DNA of 64,000 bases from Crocinitomix algicola (GTDB taxonomy: Bacteria > Bacteroidota > Bacteroidia > Flavobacteriales_D > Crocinitomicaceae), in assembly GCF_001661595.2 (NCBI RefSeq), contig NZ_LYPF02000002.1:248001-312000 (forward strand). The letters run 5' to 3'. This document shows, piece after piece, positions 9,496 through 19,212 of this stretch. The stretch's first letter is position 1. Each line of letters opens with the position of its first letter. The position numbers and the translations under genes were made by a program. The notes beneath the pieces were generated by a model, which made no database searches, had not been told where the DNA came from, and saw only the letters and a list, made by a program, of their open reading frames with translations.

Positions 9496-11502
9496 ATGAT
9501 GTGGCGACTCTTACCTTTTATTTTACTCCTTCTCTTTAGGTTGAACGGGTTTACTCAGGTAATTACCGTGAATGCTCCTAGTTTTGTTTTTGAAGGAATT
9601 TCAACTCCTGCTGAAATAATTAAGGAACATTCAGCGACTTGGCCAGAATATTTGGTACAGTTAGATGAAAAAGGTAAATGTATCGATACAATATTTATTA
9701 CTGACCAAGCTTCAAGTCGTTTAGAAGTTGAACTAAAGTTTTATACGGAGAATCAAGTAAACTTTAAAGACTTTGAAGTAGAACAAAGCAATCTTCCAGG
9801 AGTTGTGCCACTTTGGACGTCAATTTTACCTCCACTCATCGCTATCTTTTTAGCCTTGGTTTTTAAGGAGGTTATATTTGCGCTGTTATCAGGGGTATTT
9901 ATAGGTGCCGCAATTATGGGGTTCTATGCAGAAGGTTGGATAGGGATTTTAACTGGTTTTTATCGTATTATTGACACCTATATAATTCATGCACTGAATG
10001 ATTCTAGTCATTTAAGTGTGATCGTATTTTCAATTGTGATTGGAGGAATTGTTGCTGTTATCTCAAAAAATGGGGGGATGCAAGGTATCGTCAATCGTGT
10101 TTCACGTTTTGCAAACTCAGCTAGAAATGGGCAGTTAACAACTTGGGCTTTAGGAATTCTTATATTTTTTGATGATTATGCGAACACTTTAGTGGTCGGT
10201 AATACCATGAGGGCAATAACAGATAAACTTAAGATTTCTCGAGAAAAATTGGCCTATATAGTCGATTCAACTGCGGCACCAGTTTCGGCAGTGGCTTTTG
10301 TAACGACTTGGATTGGGGCAGAGTTAGGTTATATCTCAGATGGTTTAGATGTCATTAATAAGGATGAACTTGTGATTACAGAAGGGGTATATTCAATTTT
10401 CCTTAGTAGTCTGTCTTATTCATTTTATCCCATTATGACATTGTTTTTTATTTTCTATATAATTTACAGAGGTAAAGATTATGGACCAATGTATAAGGCT
10501 GAACATAGGGCTAGGAGAGGCAAGGTTGTTAACCCAGAAGAAAACACAGGAGATTTAACGGAGTTGGAAGATCTTGAACCTGTTAAAGGAATTAAATATA
10601 AAGCACGAAATGCAGTAATTCCCGTCTTAATTGTTGTATTGGGCACTGTTGTAGGGTTACTATTTACGGGATTTGAAAGTTTAAATCAACAATTAAACGA
10701 GATAAGTGGTTTATCAAAGTTGAGAAGTTGGGGAGAAATCTGGAGTGAACTTGAATTATTACCCACTAATCCAGATAGTTTAACTAAAAAAATAGGAAGT
10801 TTAATTGGTGCATCAGACTCATATTTGGCATTACTTTGGTCTTCGTTAACAGCATTGTTATTTGCGGTTTTATTAACAGTGGGACAGAAAATAATGAGTT
10901 TGCAAGCCACAATTGAGACCGTGGTATCAGGGTTTAAAACTATGGTTCCTGCAATATTGATTTTAATTTTAGCTTGGGCTTTGGCCTCAGTTACAGATGA
11001 GATGCATACGGCTGACTTTTTGACCGGGGTTATAGGAGATAGATTGCCACCATGGATAATACCGGCAATTACATTCGTACTTTCGGCTTTCGTTGCTTTT
11101 TCAACCGGTTCATCTTGGTCAACAATGGCCTTAGTTTACCCTTTAATTCTGCCTGCAGCTTGGGCAATATGTAATTCTGAGACCTATCAATATGAATTTG
11201 CAGATTCGATGGCAATTTTTTATAATACGGTGAGTGCAGTATTGGCAGGGTCGGTATTAGGTGATCACTGTTCTCCAATTTCTGATACAACTATTTTATC
11301 ATCGCTTGCAAGTGGTAGTAATCACATTGATCATGTCCGAACGCAAATTCCTTACGCGATAACAGTTGGGAGTGTCTCTGTTATCGTCGGAACCTTGTTT
11401 TCAGCCTTAGGTTTAAATCCGTTAATAGCCTTATTACTTGGAATTTTAGCCTTAGTTTTAATCGTAGAACTGCTTGGTAAGCGAGTCGATGGAATCTCTT
11501 AA
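9496..11502 (+). CDS. Na+/H+ antiporter, NhaC family, with N-terminal extracytoplasmic domain
   Basis: 668 residues. After a signal-like segment (about 1-21) comes a beta-rich domain of roughly 80 residues (VITVNAPSFVFEGISTPAEI onward), then a multi-pass transporter from about residue 105. LIFFDDYANTLVVGNTMRAI, IVDSTAAPVSAVAFVTTWIG and STGSSWSTMALVYPLILPAA are the conserved half-helix blocks of the NhaC/Na+-H+ antiporter superfamily, and GSVLGDHCSPISDTTILSS is a further hallmark. It should export sodium in exchange for protons at the inner membrane. The added N-terminal domain is longer than in classic NhaC. ATG codons at 9496 and 9499 are equally possible starts. Confidence 0.88.
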   Translation: MMWRLLPFILLLLFRLNGFTQVITVNAPSFVFEGISTPAEIIKEHSATWPEYLVQLDEKGKCIDTIFITDQASSRLEVELKFYTENQVNFKDFEVEQSNLPGVVPLWTSILPPLIAIFLALVFKEVIFALLSGVFIGAAIMGFYAEGWIGILTGFYRIIDTYIIHALNDSSHLSVIVFSIVIGGIVAVISKNGGMQGIVNRVSRFANSARNGQLTTWALGILIFFDDYANTLVVGNTMRAITDKLKISREKLAYIVDSTAAPVSAVAFVTTWIGAELGYISDGLDVINKDELVITEGVYSIFLSSLSYSFYPIMTLFFIFYIIYRGKDYGPMYKAEHRARRGKVVNPEENTGDLTELEDLEPVKGIKYKARNAVIPVLIVVLGTVVGLLFTGFESLNQQLNEISGLSKLRSWGEIWSELELLPTNPDSLTKKIGSLIGASDSYLALLWSSLTALLFAVLLTVGQKIMSLQATIETVVSGFKTMVPAILILILAWALASVTDEMHTADFLTGVIGDRLPPWIIPAITFVLSAFVAFSTGSSWSTMALVYPLILPAAWAICNSETYQYEFADSMAIFYNTVSAVLAGSVLGDHCSPISDTTILSSLASGSNHIDHVRTQIPYAITVGSVSVIVGTLFSALGLNPLIALLLGILALVLIVELLGKRVDGIS

Positions 11503-11513
11503 AAAGATATAAT

Positions 11514-11927
11514 ATGTCACAGTTTTTAGCATTAGATTATGGAGAAAAAAGAACAGGAATCGCGGTCACGGATGACAGTAAAATCATAGCAACAGGTCTA
11601 ACTACAGTTGATACAAAGGATTTATTTAAGTTTTTAGGGGAATATTTCCAAAAAAACGATGTCACGGATATTGTATTAGGTGAGCCCAAGCGATTGAATG
11701 GTGAGGCAACACATAGCTCTTCTGCCATTGCAAAACTGAAAGTCAAACTTCATGAAACTTTTGGAAAACCTGTTCATTTAATAGACGAACGTTTTACATC
11801 AAAAATGGCATTTCAATCTATGATCGATAGTGGCGTGTCTAAGAAAAAAAGAAAAAATAAAGGATTAATTGATGAAATAAGTGCTACAATAATCCTACAG
11901 TCATTTATGGAGACTCAGCGATTCTAA
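11514..11927 (+). CDS. ruvX: Holliday junction resolvase-like protein YqgF/RuvX
   Basis: 137 residues, the normal family length. MSQFLALDYGEKRTGIAVTD carries the first acidic residue of the RNase H-like fold, DIVLGEPKRLNG the central strand, and VHLIDERFTSKMAFQSM the conserved DERF/T motif. The family is implicated in 16S pre-rRNA 5' end processing and has been proposed as a resolvase. It lies 11 bases after the antiporter gene and converges with the CvfB-like gene two bases away. Confidence 0.93.
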   Translation: MSQFLALDYGEKRTGIAVTDDSKIIATGLTTVDTKDLFKFLGEYFQKNDVTDIVLGEPKRLNGEATHSSSAIAKLKVKLHETFGKPVHLIDERFTSKMAFQSMIDSGVSKKKRKNKGLIDEISATIILQSFMETQRF

Positions 11928-11929
11928 CG

Positions 11930-12766
11930 TTATTTGATGAGTCTAATACCTTCCGGTTCTATCGTTATGATTCGATCTTTATACAAAGCCCCAATCGCCT
12001 TTTTAAACACTTTTTTGCTAATCCCAAAGACATGTTTAATGGATTCGGGCGAAGACTTATCATTCAATTCTATGTAGCCACCACTTTTTTTGATTTTATC
12101 TAAAATCTCACCGGCTACTCCTTCAACTTTAGCATAACCTTCTTCTTGTAAGGCTATATCAAGTTTTTCATCTTCACGAATTTTTTTGATAAACCCAATA
12201 GTTCGCATACCAGGTTTTACAGGAGTAAAAATTTCATTGTGATATATCAATCCTGAAAATTGCCCATTTACAATAACTTTCATACCTAGTTCTGTAGGGG
12301 TACCGATAATCAAATCTACTTGATCTCCTTCCTCAAAATCATGCGGAATATTGTCTAAAAATTGGTTGGTTTTAGCACTGGCAACTATACGTTCAGTTTC
12401 TTCATCTAAGTATACTCGAACAAAATAAGAAAGACCTTCTACCATGTCATGAGCTTGCTCGCTAAAAGGAACGAGAAGATCTTTTGGTAACCCCCAATCT
12501 AAAAATGCACCAAAACTAGTAGTACTCACACATTTTAAAAATGCAAAATCGCCCACTTGAGCATAAGGTTCTTCAGTTGTCGCGATTAAGCGATCTTCAG
12601 AATCTAAATAGATAAATACATCCAAATAATGGTCAACTTCAGTATCTTCAGGAACATAACGAGTTGGTATTAAAATTTCTCCAAAAGCCTCACCTCCATC
12701 TAAGTATAATCCAAAATCTACTTCTTTTACGACTTTTAAAGTATTAACTTTTCCAATTTCTATCAT
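11930..12766 (-). CDS. S1-domain RNA-binding protein, CvfB family
   Basis: 278 residues. Three S1-like modules are visible: the first at about 1-60 (VVKEVDFGLYLDGGEAFGEI), the second at about 70-130 (LKCVSTTSFGAFLDWGLPKD) and the third at about 145-205 (GTPTELGMKVIVNGQFSGLI). A C-terminal winged-helix segment (about 220-278, SPESIKHVFGISKKVFKKAI) follows. This is the CvfB/YitL arrangement, an RNA-binding regulator affecting virulence and stress genes in Firmicutes. It starts one base after the methyltransferase stop, so the two genes form a short operon. Confidence 0.88.
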   Translation of the reverse strand: MIEIGKVNTLKVVKEVDFGLYLDGGEAFGEILIPTRYVPEDTEVDHYLDVFIYLDSEDRLIATTEEPYAQVGDFAFLKCVSTTSFGAFLDWGLPKDLLVPFSEQAHDMVEGLSYFVRVYLDEETERIVASAKTNQFLDNIPHDFEEGDQVDLIIGTPTELGMKVIVNGQFSGLIYHNEIFTPVKPGMRTIGFIKKIREDEKLDIALQEEGYAKVEGVAGEILDKIKKSGGYIELNDKSSPESIKHVFGISKKVFKKAIGALYKDRIITIEPEGIRLIK

Positions 12767-12767
12767 G

Positions 12768-13388
12768 CTACCTTCTTTGAAATAAAGTGTAAATATAAGG
12801 ACGATCTTCGCCTTTTGGGTTAATATGTGTAAAGTTTAATGCTTGCTTTAGTTCAAAATCAAATCCTAAACGTTGAGCTATCATATCTTGATCATATTGT
12901 AAAATTGGTAAACCAGAGCACTTTTCAGCACCTCCTTTAGCAAAGGTTGCAATGATGACATAACCTTTAGGTTTTACTTTTGATTTTAACAAATTAAAAT
13001 ACGCCAATTGGTCTCGCTCTTCCGTGAAAAAATGTAATACGGCCCTGTCGTGCCATAAGTCGATAGGGGTGAGATCTTTAAGTTTTGTTGGCGCAACAAT
13101 ATCATCAGTAATCCATTCAACATTGCATTCTTCTTTACCTAACTCTTTTCGCAGTAAATCTAAGGCTACTGAACTTATGTCATTTACTGTTATATTCTGG
13201 AAACCATCTTCTAACAAGTGTTCAATTAAAGTGGAGGCTCCCGTGCCAACAGAGAAAATTTCTGCGTAAGGACTAAGCTTAAGGGATCGAATTAAACCCA
13301 TTGATGGTTCTGGAACATTTTCGTACCATCCTAATTCTTGGGGACTTTTATTTGTGTAGGAGTTGTCCCAGTGTTCTTTTATATTCAT
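12768..13388 (-). CDS. Class I SAM-dependent methyltransferase
   Basis: 206 residues. The SAM-binding Rossmann core is seen at about 40-110: SVGTGASTLIEHLLEDGFQN (motif I, with G.G rather than E.G.G), ITVNDISSVALDLL, then DLWHDRAVLHFFTE. The opening HWDNSYTNKSPQELGWYENV resembles a widespread group of thiopurine/trans-aconitate-type methyltransferases. The substrate cannot be read from sequence. It is the first gene of a two-gene unit with the CvfB-like gene. Confidence 0.85.
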   Translation of the reverse strand: MNIKEHWDNSYTNKSPQELGWYENVPEPSMGLIRSLKLSPYAEIFSVGTGASTLIEHLLEDGFQNITVNDISSVALDLLRKELGKEECNVEWITDDIVAPTKLKDLTPIDLWHDRAVLHFFTEERDQLAYFNLLKSKVKPKGYVIIATFAKGGAEKCSGLPILQYDQDMIAQRLGFDFELKQALNFTHINPKGEDRPYIYTLFQRR

Positions 13389-13491
13389 TCAGTAGTAATG
13401 TTTGTAGTCAAGTCAGTTGTAGGTGATACGAAGATACGCTATAAATCAGAATTTAAGAGAATGTCTTTTTATTTTTTTATGAATTAAAAAA

Positions 13492-13511
13492 GGGGACAAA
13501 TTAATGTCCCC
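13492..13511 (-). terminator. Terminator of the 56-residue protein gene
   Basis: ggggaca (13492-13498) pairs with tgtcccc (13505-13511) over a six-base loop. On the minus strand it is followed by a T run. It lies about 28 bases downstream of the stop at 13540. Confidence 0.75.
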
Positions 13512-13539
13512 CCAAAAAAAATAAACTATGAACTTAAAA

Positions 13540-13710
13540 CTAGGCTACTAACTCAGCTTTAGGATACATTTGCATCCATTTTTTAAGTTGTTCCTCCGTT
13601 TTTAAAGTGATGGTAGTTCTACTGTCTAGTTGTAGCTTGAATTTAGGCGTAGAATTTTTAATTTCGTTTAGTACTTTTTGAACCTTTGCATTTGATTTCT
13701 TTCTTGCCAT
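13540..13710 (-). CDS. Small basic protein, 56 residues, unknown
   Basis: ATG at 13710-13708 and stop at 13542-13540. The translation begins MARKKSNAKVQKVLNEIKN, continues STPKFKLQLDSRTTITLK and ends TEEQLKKWMQMYPKAELVA. The N-terminus is very basic and the C-terminal half is amphipathic. I do not recognise a family. Support for a real gene comes from the strong terminator just downstream, the intact frame and a 32-base palindrome upstream. It could be a small nucleic-acid-binding protein, but that is inference from charge only. Confidence 0.6.
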   Translation of the reverse strand: MARKKSNAKVQKVLNEIKNSTPKFKLQLDSRTTITLKTEEQLKKWMQMYPKAELVA

Positions 13711-13855
13711 TATATGTGTTTTTAATGTTAAGTAACTGTAAATTTGTCTAACAAATATAACGTATAAGTCCTAAAAATGTTGTGACATAAATCACATAAA
13801 TTCAGTATTTTAGATAAATTAAGATTTTTTAAGGATAAAATGCATGTTTCAACAA

Positions 13856-13887
13856 GTTTAAATATACCATTCGGTATATGTTTAAAC
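13856..13887. promoter_or_regulatory. Long near-palindrome, candidate operator
   Basis: atatacc (13862-13868) and ggtatat (13873-13879) are perfect seven-base arms around a four-base centre. The symmetry extends outward to gttta/taaac with a two-base slip, covering 32 bases. It lies 146 bases upstream of the 56-residue gene and 45 bases past the end of the next gene on the same strand. The core resembles operators bound by TetR-type dimers, but no such regulator is in the window. A T-run does not follow it, so it is less likely to be a terminator. Confidence 0.4.
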
Positions 13888-13931
13888 AGTTATAAGTCAG
13901 TTTTTTGCTTTTTCAGGCTCATATCGTAATG

Positions 13932-16481
13932 CTATTTTGCGATAATAATTTTTTGAATAGCGGTTTCATTTTCAGGAGAATTTCCAACTAAAATATAGGT
14001 TCCATTTTCAAGAAAATCCACTTGCAAAAGTGTAAGTATGTCTTTAGTGCTAAATGACTTAATTAATTTACCATTCAAATTATAAAGTTGATAAGAAAAT
14101 CCACTTTCACCTTCAATTGTGATTTCTCCAGTTGAACTCGGATTTGGATAGACATTAAACAATTTATTTGATTGATGTTCTTCCAGTATACTTGCCGATG
14201 TTGTTAGGTTAAAGTCCCATATTCCTCTGCCCCAAGTCGCAAATCGAACGATGTATTCGCTAGGAACAAATTCGACTGAAATATATTGTTGTAAAGGAGC
14301 TGAAAGCCCAGCAATGTTATACCATTCTTCGGAATTCATGCTGTAAACATACGGGCCAGCATCTGTAGCGGCAAATAAATAATTTTCATTAGGATCCATC
14401 GTCATTTCATGTACCATTGTATTAGGCATATCACCATCTAGTGGAATAAAGGTTTTCGCGCTATCTTTGGACATATATACAGAAGCACCCGCATAGCCAC
14501 TTCCTCCAACAAAAATTAAACCAGGTGTTTTACGAGATGCATATATATCAGCCGTATAAATCCAACCACCACTAGGTCCTATATAATCTTCAGTTTGCGT
14601 AAAATTTTCGCCTGTATCATAAGAAGAATAGAAACGACCATTTTCAGTGACAACGTATATACACTCAGGCATTAAAGGACTAGTTTCAATTGCGGAAATA
14701 CTCGCTCCAGAATGATCTTTGAAATCAAAACTGAATTGCGACGCAGTGACATCGCTGCCTGTATAAGTGAGTTTAATTAGCCTAGAACCACTACCACCAC
14801 TTAAATTACCTCCTCCTACGTAGATAAAATTGTCTGAAGGAAATGGGGCAGCTCCTGTTGGAACTATCCAATTATTATTCGGCATATCAACACCGTTTAC
14901 GTTATAACTATGAGAGTACCAATCGTGACTTTCAGCGTCAGTGTATATTTGAAAATCTCCTCCCGGGTATTGAATCCAAATGGTCTCAGCGTCATTAGTG
15001 AATTGCATTTCGCCGTAATCACCTGAGATTACTTGTTGAAAACTGGACGGTTCTTCATTTAAACCATCTATTGTTCTTTGAAAGCCTTGATCTTGTGTTC
15101 CTCCAAATATCAGAGCACCATTGTCAGGGTGTGTGAGTACGTCATAAAATTGTCCGGTATTTAAATCTTGTAACGCAATATTTGGCGTTGTTGCTAAATG
15201 ATCATAGGAAACACTTATTCCACCATGATTGGCAATTAACGTAAATTCGGTACCGTCTTCTTTCACAAATGGTTCAATACTCATAATATCGGCATGAATT
15301 TTATTTGCTACATCATCATAATATTCCCACCACTCTGATACAAGATCAAAAGTAAGTCCACCGTTTGTCGATCGATATAAGTTTACTTCTCCATAATAAA
15401 TGAAATTCGGGTCGTCGTTAGCTACTTCAAAGCCAACGTCCCAAGTCTGGGTGGGCAAATTATTGACAAATGAAAATGATTCTCCTTCATCAGTTGATTT
15501 ATACAGTTTTTCGTTGTCAAATAAGGCATAAAGTGTTAAAATACCTCCTGAATTATTTGCTTGAATCATGCACCTCGAACTTCCGTCTAAATCTAAAGCT
15601 TCACCTTCAACTAAAAAGTCGACACCATCAAACGAATACAGAAATTCATTTTCATCTAAAATATAAGCTTTATCACCATTTAATGGTATATCCATAGAAG
15701 CAAACCTGTCATTTGTTGAGTTAAGTTCAAACACAAATTCAAAAGTGGCACCAAAATCCGATGAGTAGGCGAGTTTGTTTACGGATGCACCTGAAATTGG
15801 ATTTCTTTGATTATACAAGTATACGATGCCTGAATCATCGTTATTTAGTGTTCCAATATTTATTCCTTCACCACTAATACCCGATATTCCATCTGCTTGA
15901 AGCCAAGAGGCCCCTTCATCATCAGAATAGAATAACTCGCAACCATCGGCAACGATAATCCTTAAGCCTCCATCCGGTAAATCTACTACTTTAAGCACTC
16001 GTGTAGAGAATTGAATATCATCATTGAGAGGCGTCCATGTTTCTCCATCGAGATTTCCTTTCCAGAGAATACCACCATCAGAAATGACATAGATATCTTC
16101 AGTGTTCTTGTGATAGTCACTCACTTTAATATTTCCTGGTACATCAACACTACCTCTTTCTTTCCATTCACCATTAAGTTCTCCGTCCAAAAATGATTCA
16201 ACCATACGATATTGTTTACGCAGGGCTCGCTTTTCAGCTAATTCTTTGAAGTTTTTTGCGTTAATTTCTTTCCAGTTCGCATTATGACTTCCGCTATGGA
16301 TTAAATCAAAATAAGCATCACGACGTTCCTCATAGGCTTTTTCATCTGCCATATTCTCATAGACCACGGTAGGAATAGGAAGGTCTGGCTTTTCCAGTAC
16401 AAGATGTGTTTTATTCAATTTATGATTTTCATTTACGCATCCCATTAGAAGTGGGATAAGTAGGTAGTACGCGTTTTTCAT
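13932..16481 (-). CDS. BNR/VPS10-like repeat protein with T9SS type A C-terminal signal
   Basis: 849 residues from the ATG at 16481; upstream codons to 16556 are open but precede the lipoprotein-like signal MKNAYYLLIPLLMGCVN. The body consists of sialidase/VPS10-type propeller repeats with Asp-box-like stretches: YSDDEGASWLQADG, YSSDFGATFEFVFE, KSTDEGESFSFVNN, RSTNGGLTFDLVSE, SSYDTGENFTQTED, MSKDSAKTFIPLDG. The last 75 residues (FNVYPNPSSTGEITIEGESG and on) are a type A sorting domain, so the protein is secreted through T9SS. A lipobox-like LLMGC at the N-terminus together with a T9SS tail is slightly unusual. The ligand is unknown. Confidence 0.85.
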   Translation of the reverse strand: MKNAYYLLIPLLMGCVNENHKLNKTHLVLEKPDLPIPTVVYENMADEKAYEERRDAYFDLIHSGSHNANWKEINAKNFKELAEKRALRKQYRMVESFLDGELNGEWKERGSVDVPGNIKVSDYHKNTEDIYVISDGGILWKGNLDGETWTPLNDDIQFSTRVLKVVDLPDGGLRIIVADGCELFYSDDEGASWLQADGISGISGEGINIGTLNNDDSGIVYLYNQRNPISGASVNKLAYSSDFGATFEFVFELNSTNDRFASMDIPLNGDKAYILDENEFLYSFDGVDFLVEGEALDLDGSSRCMIQANNSGGILTLYALFDNEKLYKSTDEGESFSFVNNLPTQTWDVGFEVANDDPNFIYYGEVNLYRSTNGGLTFDLVSEWWEYYDDVANKIHADIMSIEPFVKEDGTEFTLIANHGGISVSYDHLATTPNIALQDLNTGQFYDVLTHPDNGALIFGGTQDQGFQRTIDGLNEEPSSFQQVISGDYGEMQFTNDAETIWIQYPGGDFQIYTDAESHDWYSHSYNVNGVDMPNNNWIVPTGAAPFPSDNFIYVGGGNLSGGSGSRLIKLTYTGSDVTASQFSFDFKDHSGASISAIETSPLMPECIYVVTENGRFYSSYDTGENFTQTEDYIGPSGGWIYTADIYASRKTPGLIFVGGSGYAGASVYMSKDSAKTFIPLDGDMPNTMVHEMTMDPNENYLFAATDAGPYVYSMNSEEWYNIAGLSAPLQQYISVEFVPSEYIVRFATWGRGIWDFNLTTSASILEEHQSNKLFNVYPNPSSTGEITIEGESGFSYQLYNLNGKLIKSFSTKDILTLLQVDFLENGTYILVGNSPENETAIQKIIIAK

Positions 16482-16737
16482 GGAAATAATTTTGTCCAAA
16501 AATAAGTATTTAATCTTGTGCTCACGATTCAAACTTAAAAGAATATTGCAATCCAAATTGCTGATTATTTACTCTAATTCATCGGAGTGAATTGAAATTT
16601 AGTTTGTCTATTTGAAAAAAAATAGACTGTTTTATTGCACTAAAAAATAAAGTCTTTCGTTAACCTGTTTATTCTTAAATGTAGTTTTTCTTTTTAACTG
16701 TAATAAATAGTTATTTTTGTGTTTTTAAATAAAAAAA

Positions 16738-17727
16738 ATGAGTCAAGACCAAAATTTTAATTCAACCGATTTAATCGCCTTTTTATGGTCCAAAAGAAAG
16801 GCTTTAATTATTGTAACCGCAATTGCTTTCGTCGCGTCCATTGGGGTAAGTATGTTTATGACACCTTATTATATGTCAAGAGCGGTTGTGTTTCCAACAA
16901 AGGCAAACTCGGTTGATTTTAATTCGAACAGCAGAAATAGTGTAGTTGAATTTGGTGATGAGGCAGACGCAGAACGTTTATTACAAGTCTTAATCTCACC
17001 AGAGATTAGGGATAGTTTGACTCGAAAATATAATTTATACGAACATTATGAGATAGATTCTAATGAGGCACATGCTAAATTTGAATTTCAGAAAGCTTAT
17101 GAAGGAAATGTAAAGTTTAATCGGACAAGATATAATTCAATTAATATAGATGTTTATGATACGGATCCAATACAAGCTGCAGATATGGCTAATGATATCG
17201 TACGTTTAGTTGATACGGTAATGAATAAAATGATTCGTCAGCGTGCGATAGGTCCAATGTGGGCAATTCAAGACCAAGTTAAACTCATTCGCACTGAAAT
17301 GGGAGACTATTCAGACCGTCTTCGAACGTTAAGTGACACTGGGGTTGTTAGTAAGGATGAACGCGGAAATATGTATACTGATTATTTAGAAGCCTTACGT
17401 GCAAACAAGCGGGAGTTAGCTACAGAAATCAAACGAAAAATAGACGCTACGCAAACCTATGCCTCGGATTATGATACTTATTCAAATTTGATTGAATTTT
17501 CAAGTTTACGGTATTCGAATATTATGGATGTTAACGATCAAGCGCGACAATACGCTCAAACAAACATTCAGCAAACCATTCGCCAAAGTATGGCAGAAGT
17601 TCCAGATAAGAAAGCAAAACCTAAACGATCGATTATCGTAATATTTTCAACAATATCCGTTTTGATTTTTGCCATTTTTGTCTTATTGGCCATTGAAAAA
17701 ATTAAAGAATTGCGATTAAAGTCATAA
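16738..17727 (+). CDS. Wzz-type polysaccharide chain-length determinant
   Basis: 329 residues with two membrane helices, about 22-42 (ALIIVTAIAFVASIGVSMFM) and about 297-319 (SIIVIFSTISVLIFAIFVLL). The periplasmic part between them includes TPYYMSRAVVFPTKANSVDF and a helical coiled region (about 165-235), as in Wzz/polysaccharide copolymerases. It should set chain length of O-antigen or exopolysaccharide at the inner membrane. There is no attached tyrosine kinase domain. A TATTTTTG box at 16712-16719 could be its -7 element. The next gene, the ligase, follows within 30 bases. Confidence 0.8.
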   Translation: MSQDQNFNSTDLIAFLWSKRKALIIVTAIAFVASIGVSMFMTPYYMSRAVVFPTKANSVDFNSNSRNSVVEFGDEADAERLLQVLISPEIRDSLTRKYNLYEHYEIDSNEAHAKFEFQKAYEGNVKFNRTRYNSINIDVYDTDPIQAADMANDIVRLVDTVMNKMIRQRAIGPMWAIQDQVKLIRTEMGDYSDRLRTLSDTGVVSKDERGNMYTDYLEALRANKRELATEIKRKIDATQTYASDYDTYSNLIEFSSLRYSNIMDVNDQARQYAQTNIQQTIRQSMAEVPDKKAKPKRSIIVIFSTISVLIFAIFVLLAIEKIKELRLKS

Positions 17728-17754
17728 ACAGTCATTTTGAAGGCTCTTTTAAAT

Positions 17755-19212
17755 ATGCGGTGGTTTTATGCCTTGGTAGTGATTTTTCTAGCAATCAATC
17801 TTTACGCAAATTTTAATGGGCAAATAGCATTAAACGCGGTGCCGATAGCCCTTATGTTAATGTATACCGCTTTTTATCATTTTGATAAATTATTTCTTTT
17901 TGTCGTATTTTTCACCCCGCTCTCTATTAATATAGAAGAGTTTGTCTCAGCTAATGTTGGCTTATTTCTACCTACAGAACCATTACTTTTTGGGATGCTT
18001 TTGTTGATTATTTTTAATCAATTTAAGAAGAATCAATTTGAAAAGAAATTCTTAATACATCCCATAACTATCTTATTTATAATCCAGCTAATTTGGATTT
18101 TATTAACCGCGATAACTAGTACCCATATTGATGTTTCATTGAAATTTTTGTTAACTAAACTCTGGTTTATTGTTCCTATTTATTTTTTTGGGGTTTACTT
18201 TTTTAAGGATGAAAGGAATATTCTTCGATTTTTAAGTTTGTACATTGGAGCGCTAAGCATTGTTGTGGGATATACGCTGTTTAATCATGCGTTAAATGGA
18301 TTTGATGAGCCTAGTGGTCATTGGGTAATGTTTCCGTTTTTTAAAGATCATACTTCATATGGAGCAATATTAGCATTGATATACCCTGTTTTATTTGGAT
18401 TATTGTTTTCAAAGAAACGAGGTCCCCTTGTACGTTTAACTTTATTATTCCTTATTGTGTTTTTTGGATTTGGGATTTTTATGAGTTATACGCGGGCGGC
18501 ATGGGTTAGTTTAGTGGGAGCGATAGTGGTGTGGGGACTGATTCATTTTCGAGTTAAATTTTATTATTTAGCAACAATAGGGCTAGTTGGTTTAATTTAT
18601 GTTGCGATGTCGTGGACCTCAATTATGCATAACTTGGAACGAAATAGGTCAGAACATGCTACTGAGAACATAGATGAGCGAATAGAATCAATTGCTAACA
18701 TTAGTACGGATGCATCGAATTTAGAACGGTTAAATAGATGGGGAAGTGCAATAAGAATGTGGGAAGCACGTCCAATTCTTGGTTGGGGGCCAGGAACATA
18801 CGCGTTTGAATATGCCCCTTTTCAATTGTCTTCTGGTAAAACTATTATCTCAACAAACGCTGGTAACATGGGAAATGCTCACTCAGAATATTTGGGACCT
18901 TTAGCTGAACAAGGATTGCCTGGAATGCTATTGATGATAATACTCGTTGCCTTAATAATGTACACTGGTATTACCCTTTATTATAAGATGCCAAATGGTG
19001 AAATGAAGATAATACTTCTCTCCCTAATTTTAGGGTTGGTTACCTATTTTGCGCATGGCGTGTTGAATAATTATTTGGATACGGATAAAGCGACAATTCC
19101 TGTTTGGGGTTTTACAGCAATTATAGTGATGTTTGATTTGAAATATGGGAAGGGGAGGGGTGATGGTATGTCAACTCAAAATACGATTCTCCGCAAAGAG
19201 ACCACTAAATAA
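17755..19212 (+). CDS. O-antigen ligase/polymerase family membrane protein
   Basis: About 485 residues with roughly ten or more hydrophobic helices. The Wzy_C-type periplasmic loop is visible near 320-390: NLERLNRWGSAIRMWEARPI, LGWGPGTYAFEYAPF, NAHSEYLGPLAEQGLPGMLL. The conserved histidine in NAHSEYL and the arginine in SYTRAAWV fit this family, which joins or polymerises glycan repeat units. I chose the ATG at 17755; an in-frame TTG at 17737 is also possible. The last nine residues (TILRKETTK) and the stop codon are encoded by the terminal repeat of the downstream insertion element, so the original C-terminus has been replaced. Confidence 0.8.
   Translation: MRWFYALVVIFLAINLYANFNGQIALNAVPIALMLMYTAFYHFDKLFLFVVFFTPLSINIEEFVSANVGLFLPTEPLLFGMLLLIIFNQFKKNQFEKKFLIHPITILFIIQLIWILLTAITSTHIDVSLKFLLTKLWFIVPIYFFGVYFFKDERNILRFLSLYIGALSIVVGYTLFNHALNGFDEPSGHWVMFPFFKDHTSYGAILALIYPVLFGLLFSKKRGPLVRLTLLFLIVFFGFGIFMSYTRAAWVSLVGAIVVWGLIHFRVKFYYLATIGLVGLIYVAMSWTSIMHNLERNRSEHATENIDERIESIANISTDASNLERLNRWGSAIRMWEARPILGWGPGTYAFEYAPFQLSSGKTIISTNAGNMGNAHSEYLGPLAEQGLPGMLLMIILVALIMYTGITLYYKMPNGEMKIILLSLILGLVTYFAHGVLNNYLDTDKATIPVWGFTAIIVMFDLKYGKGRGDGMSTQNTILRKETTK

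Noticed and set aside
13856-13887. Palindrome as an intrinsic terminator of the BNR/T9SS gene
   Set aside because: No T run follows on the minus strand; an operator or other dimer-binding site is a better fit.
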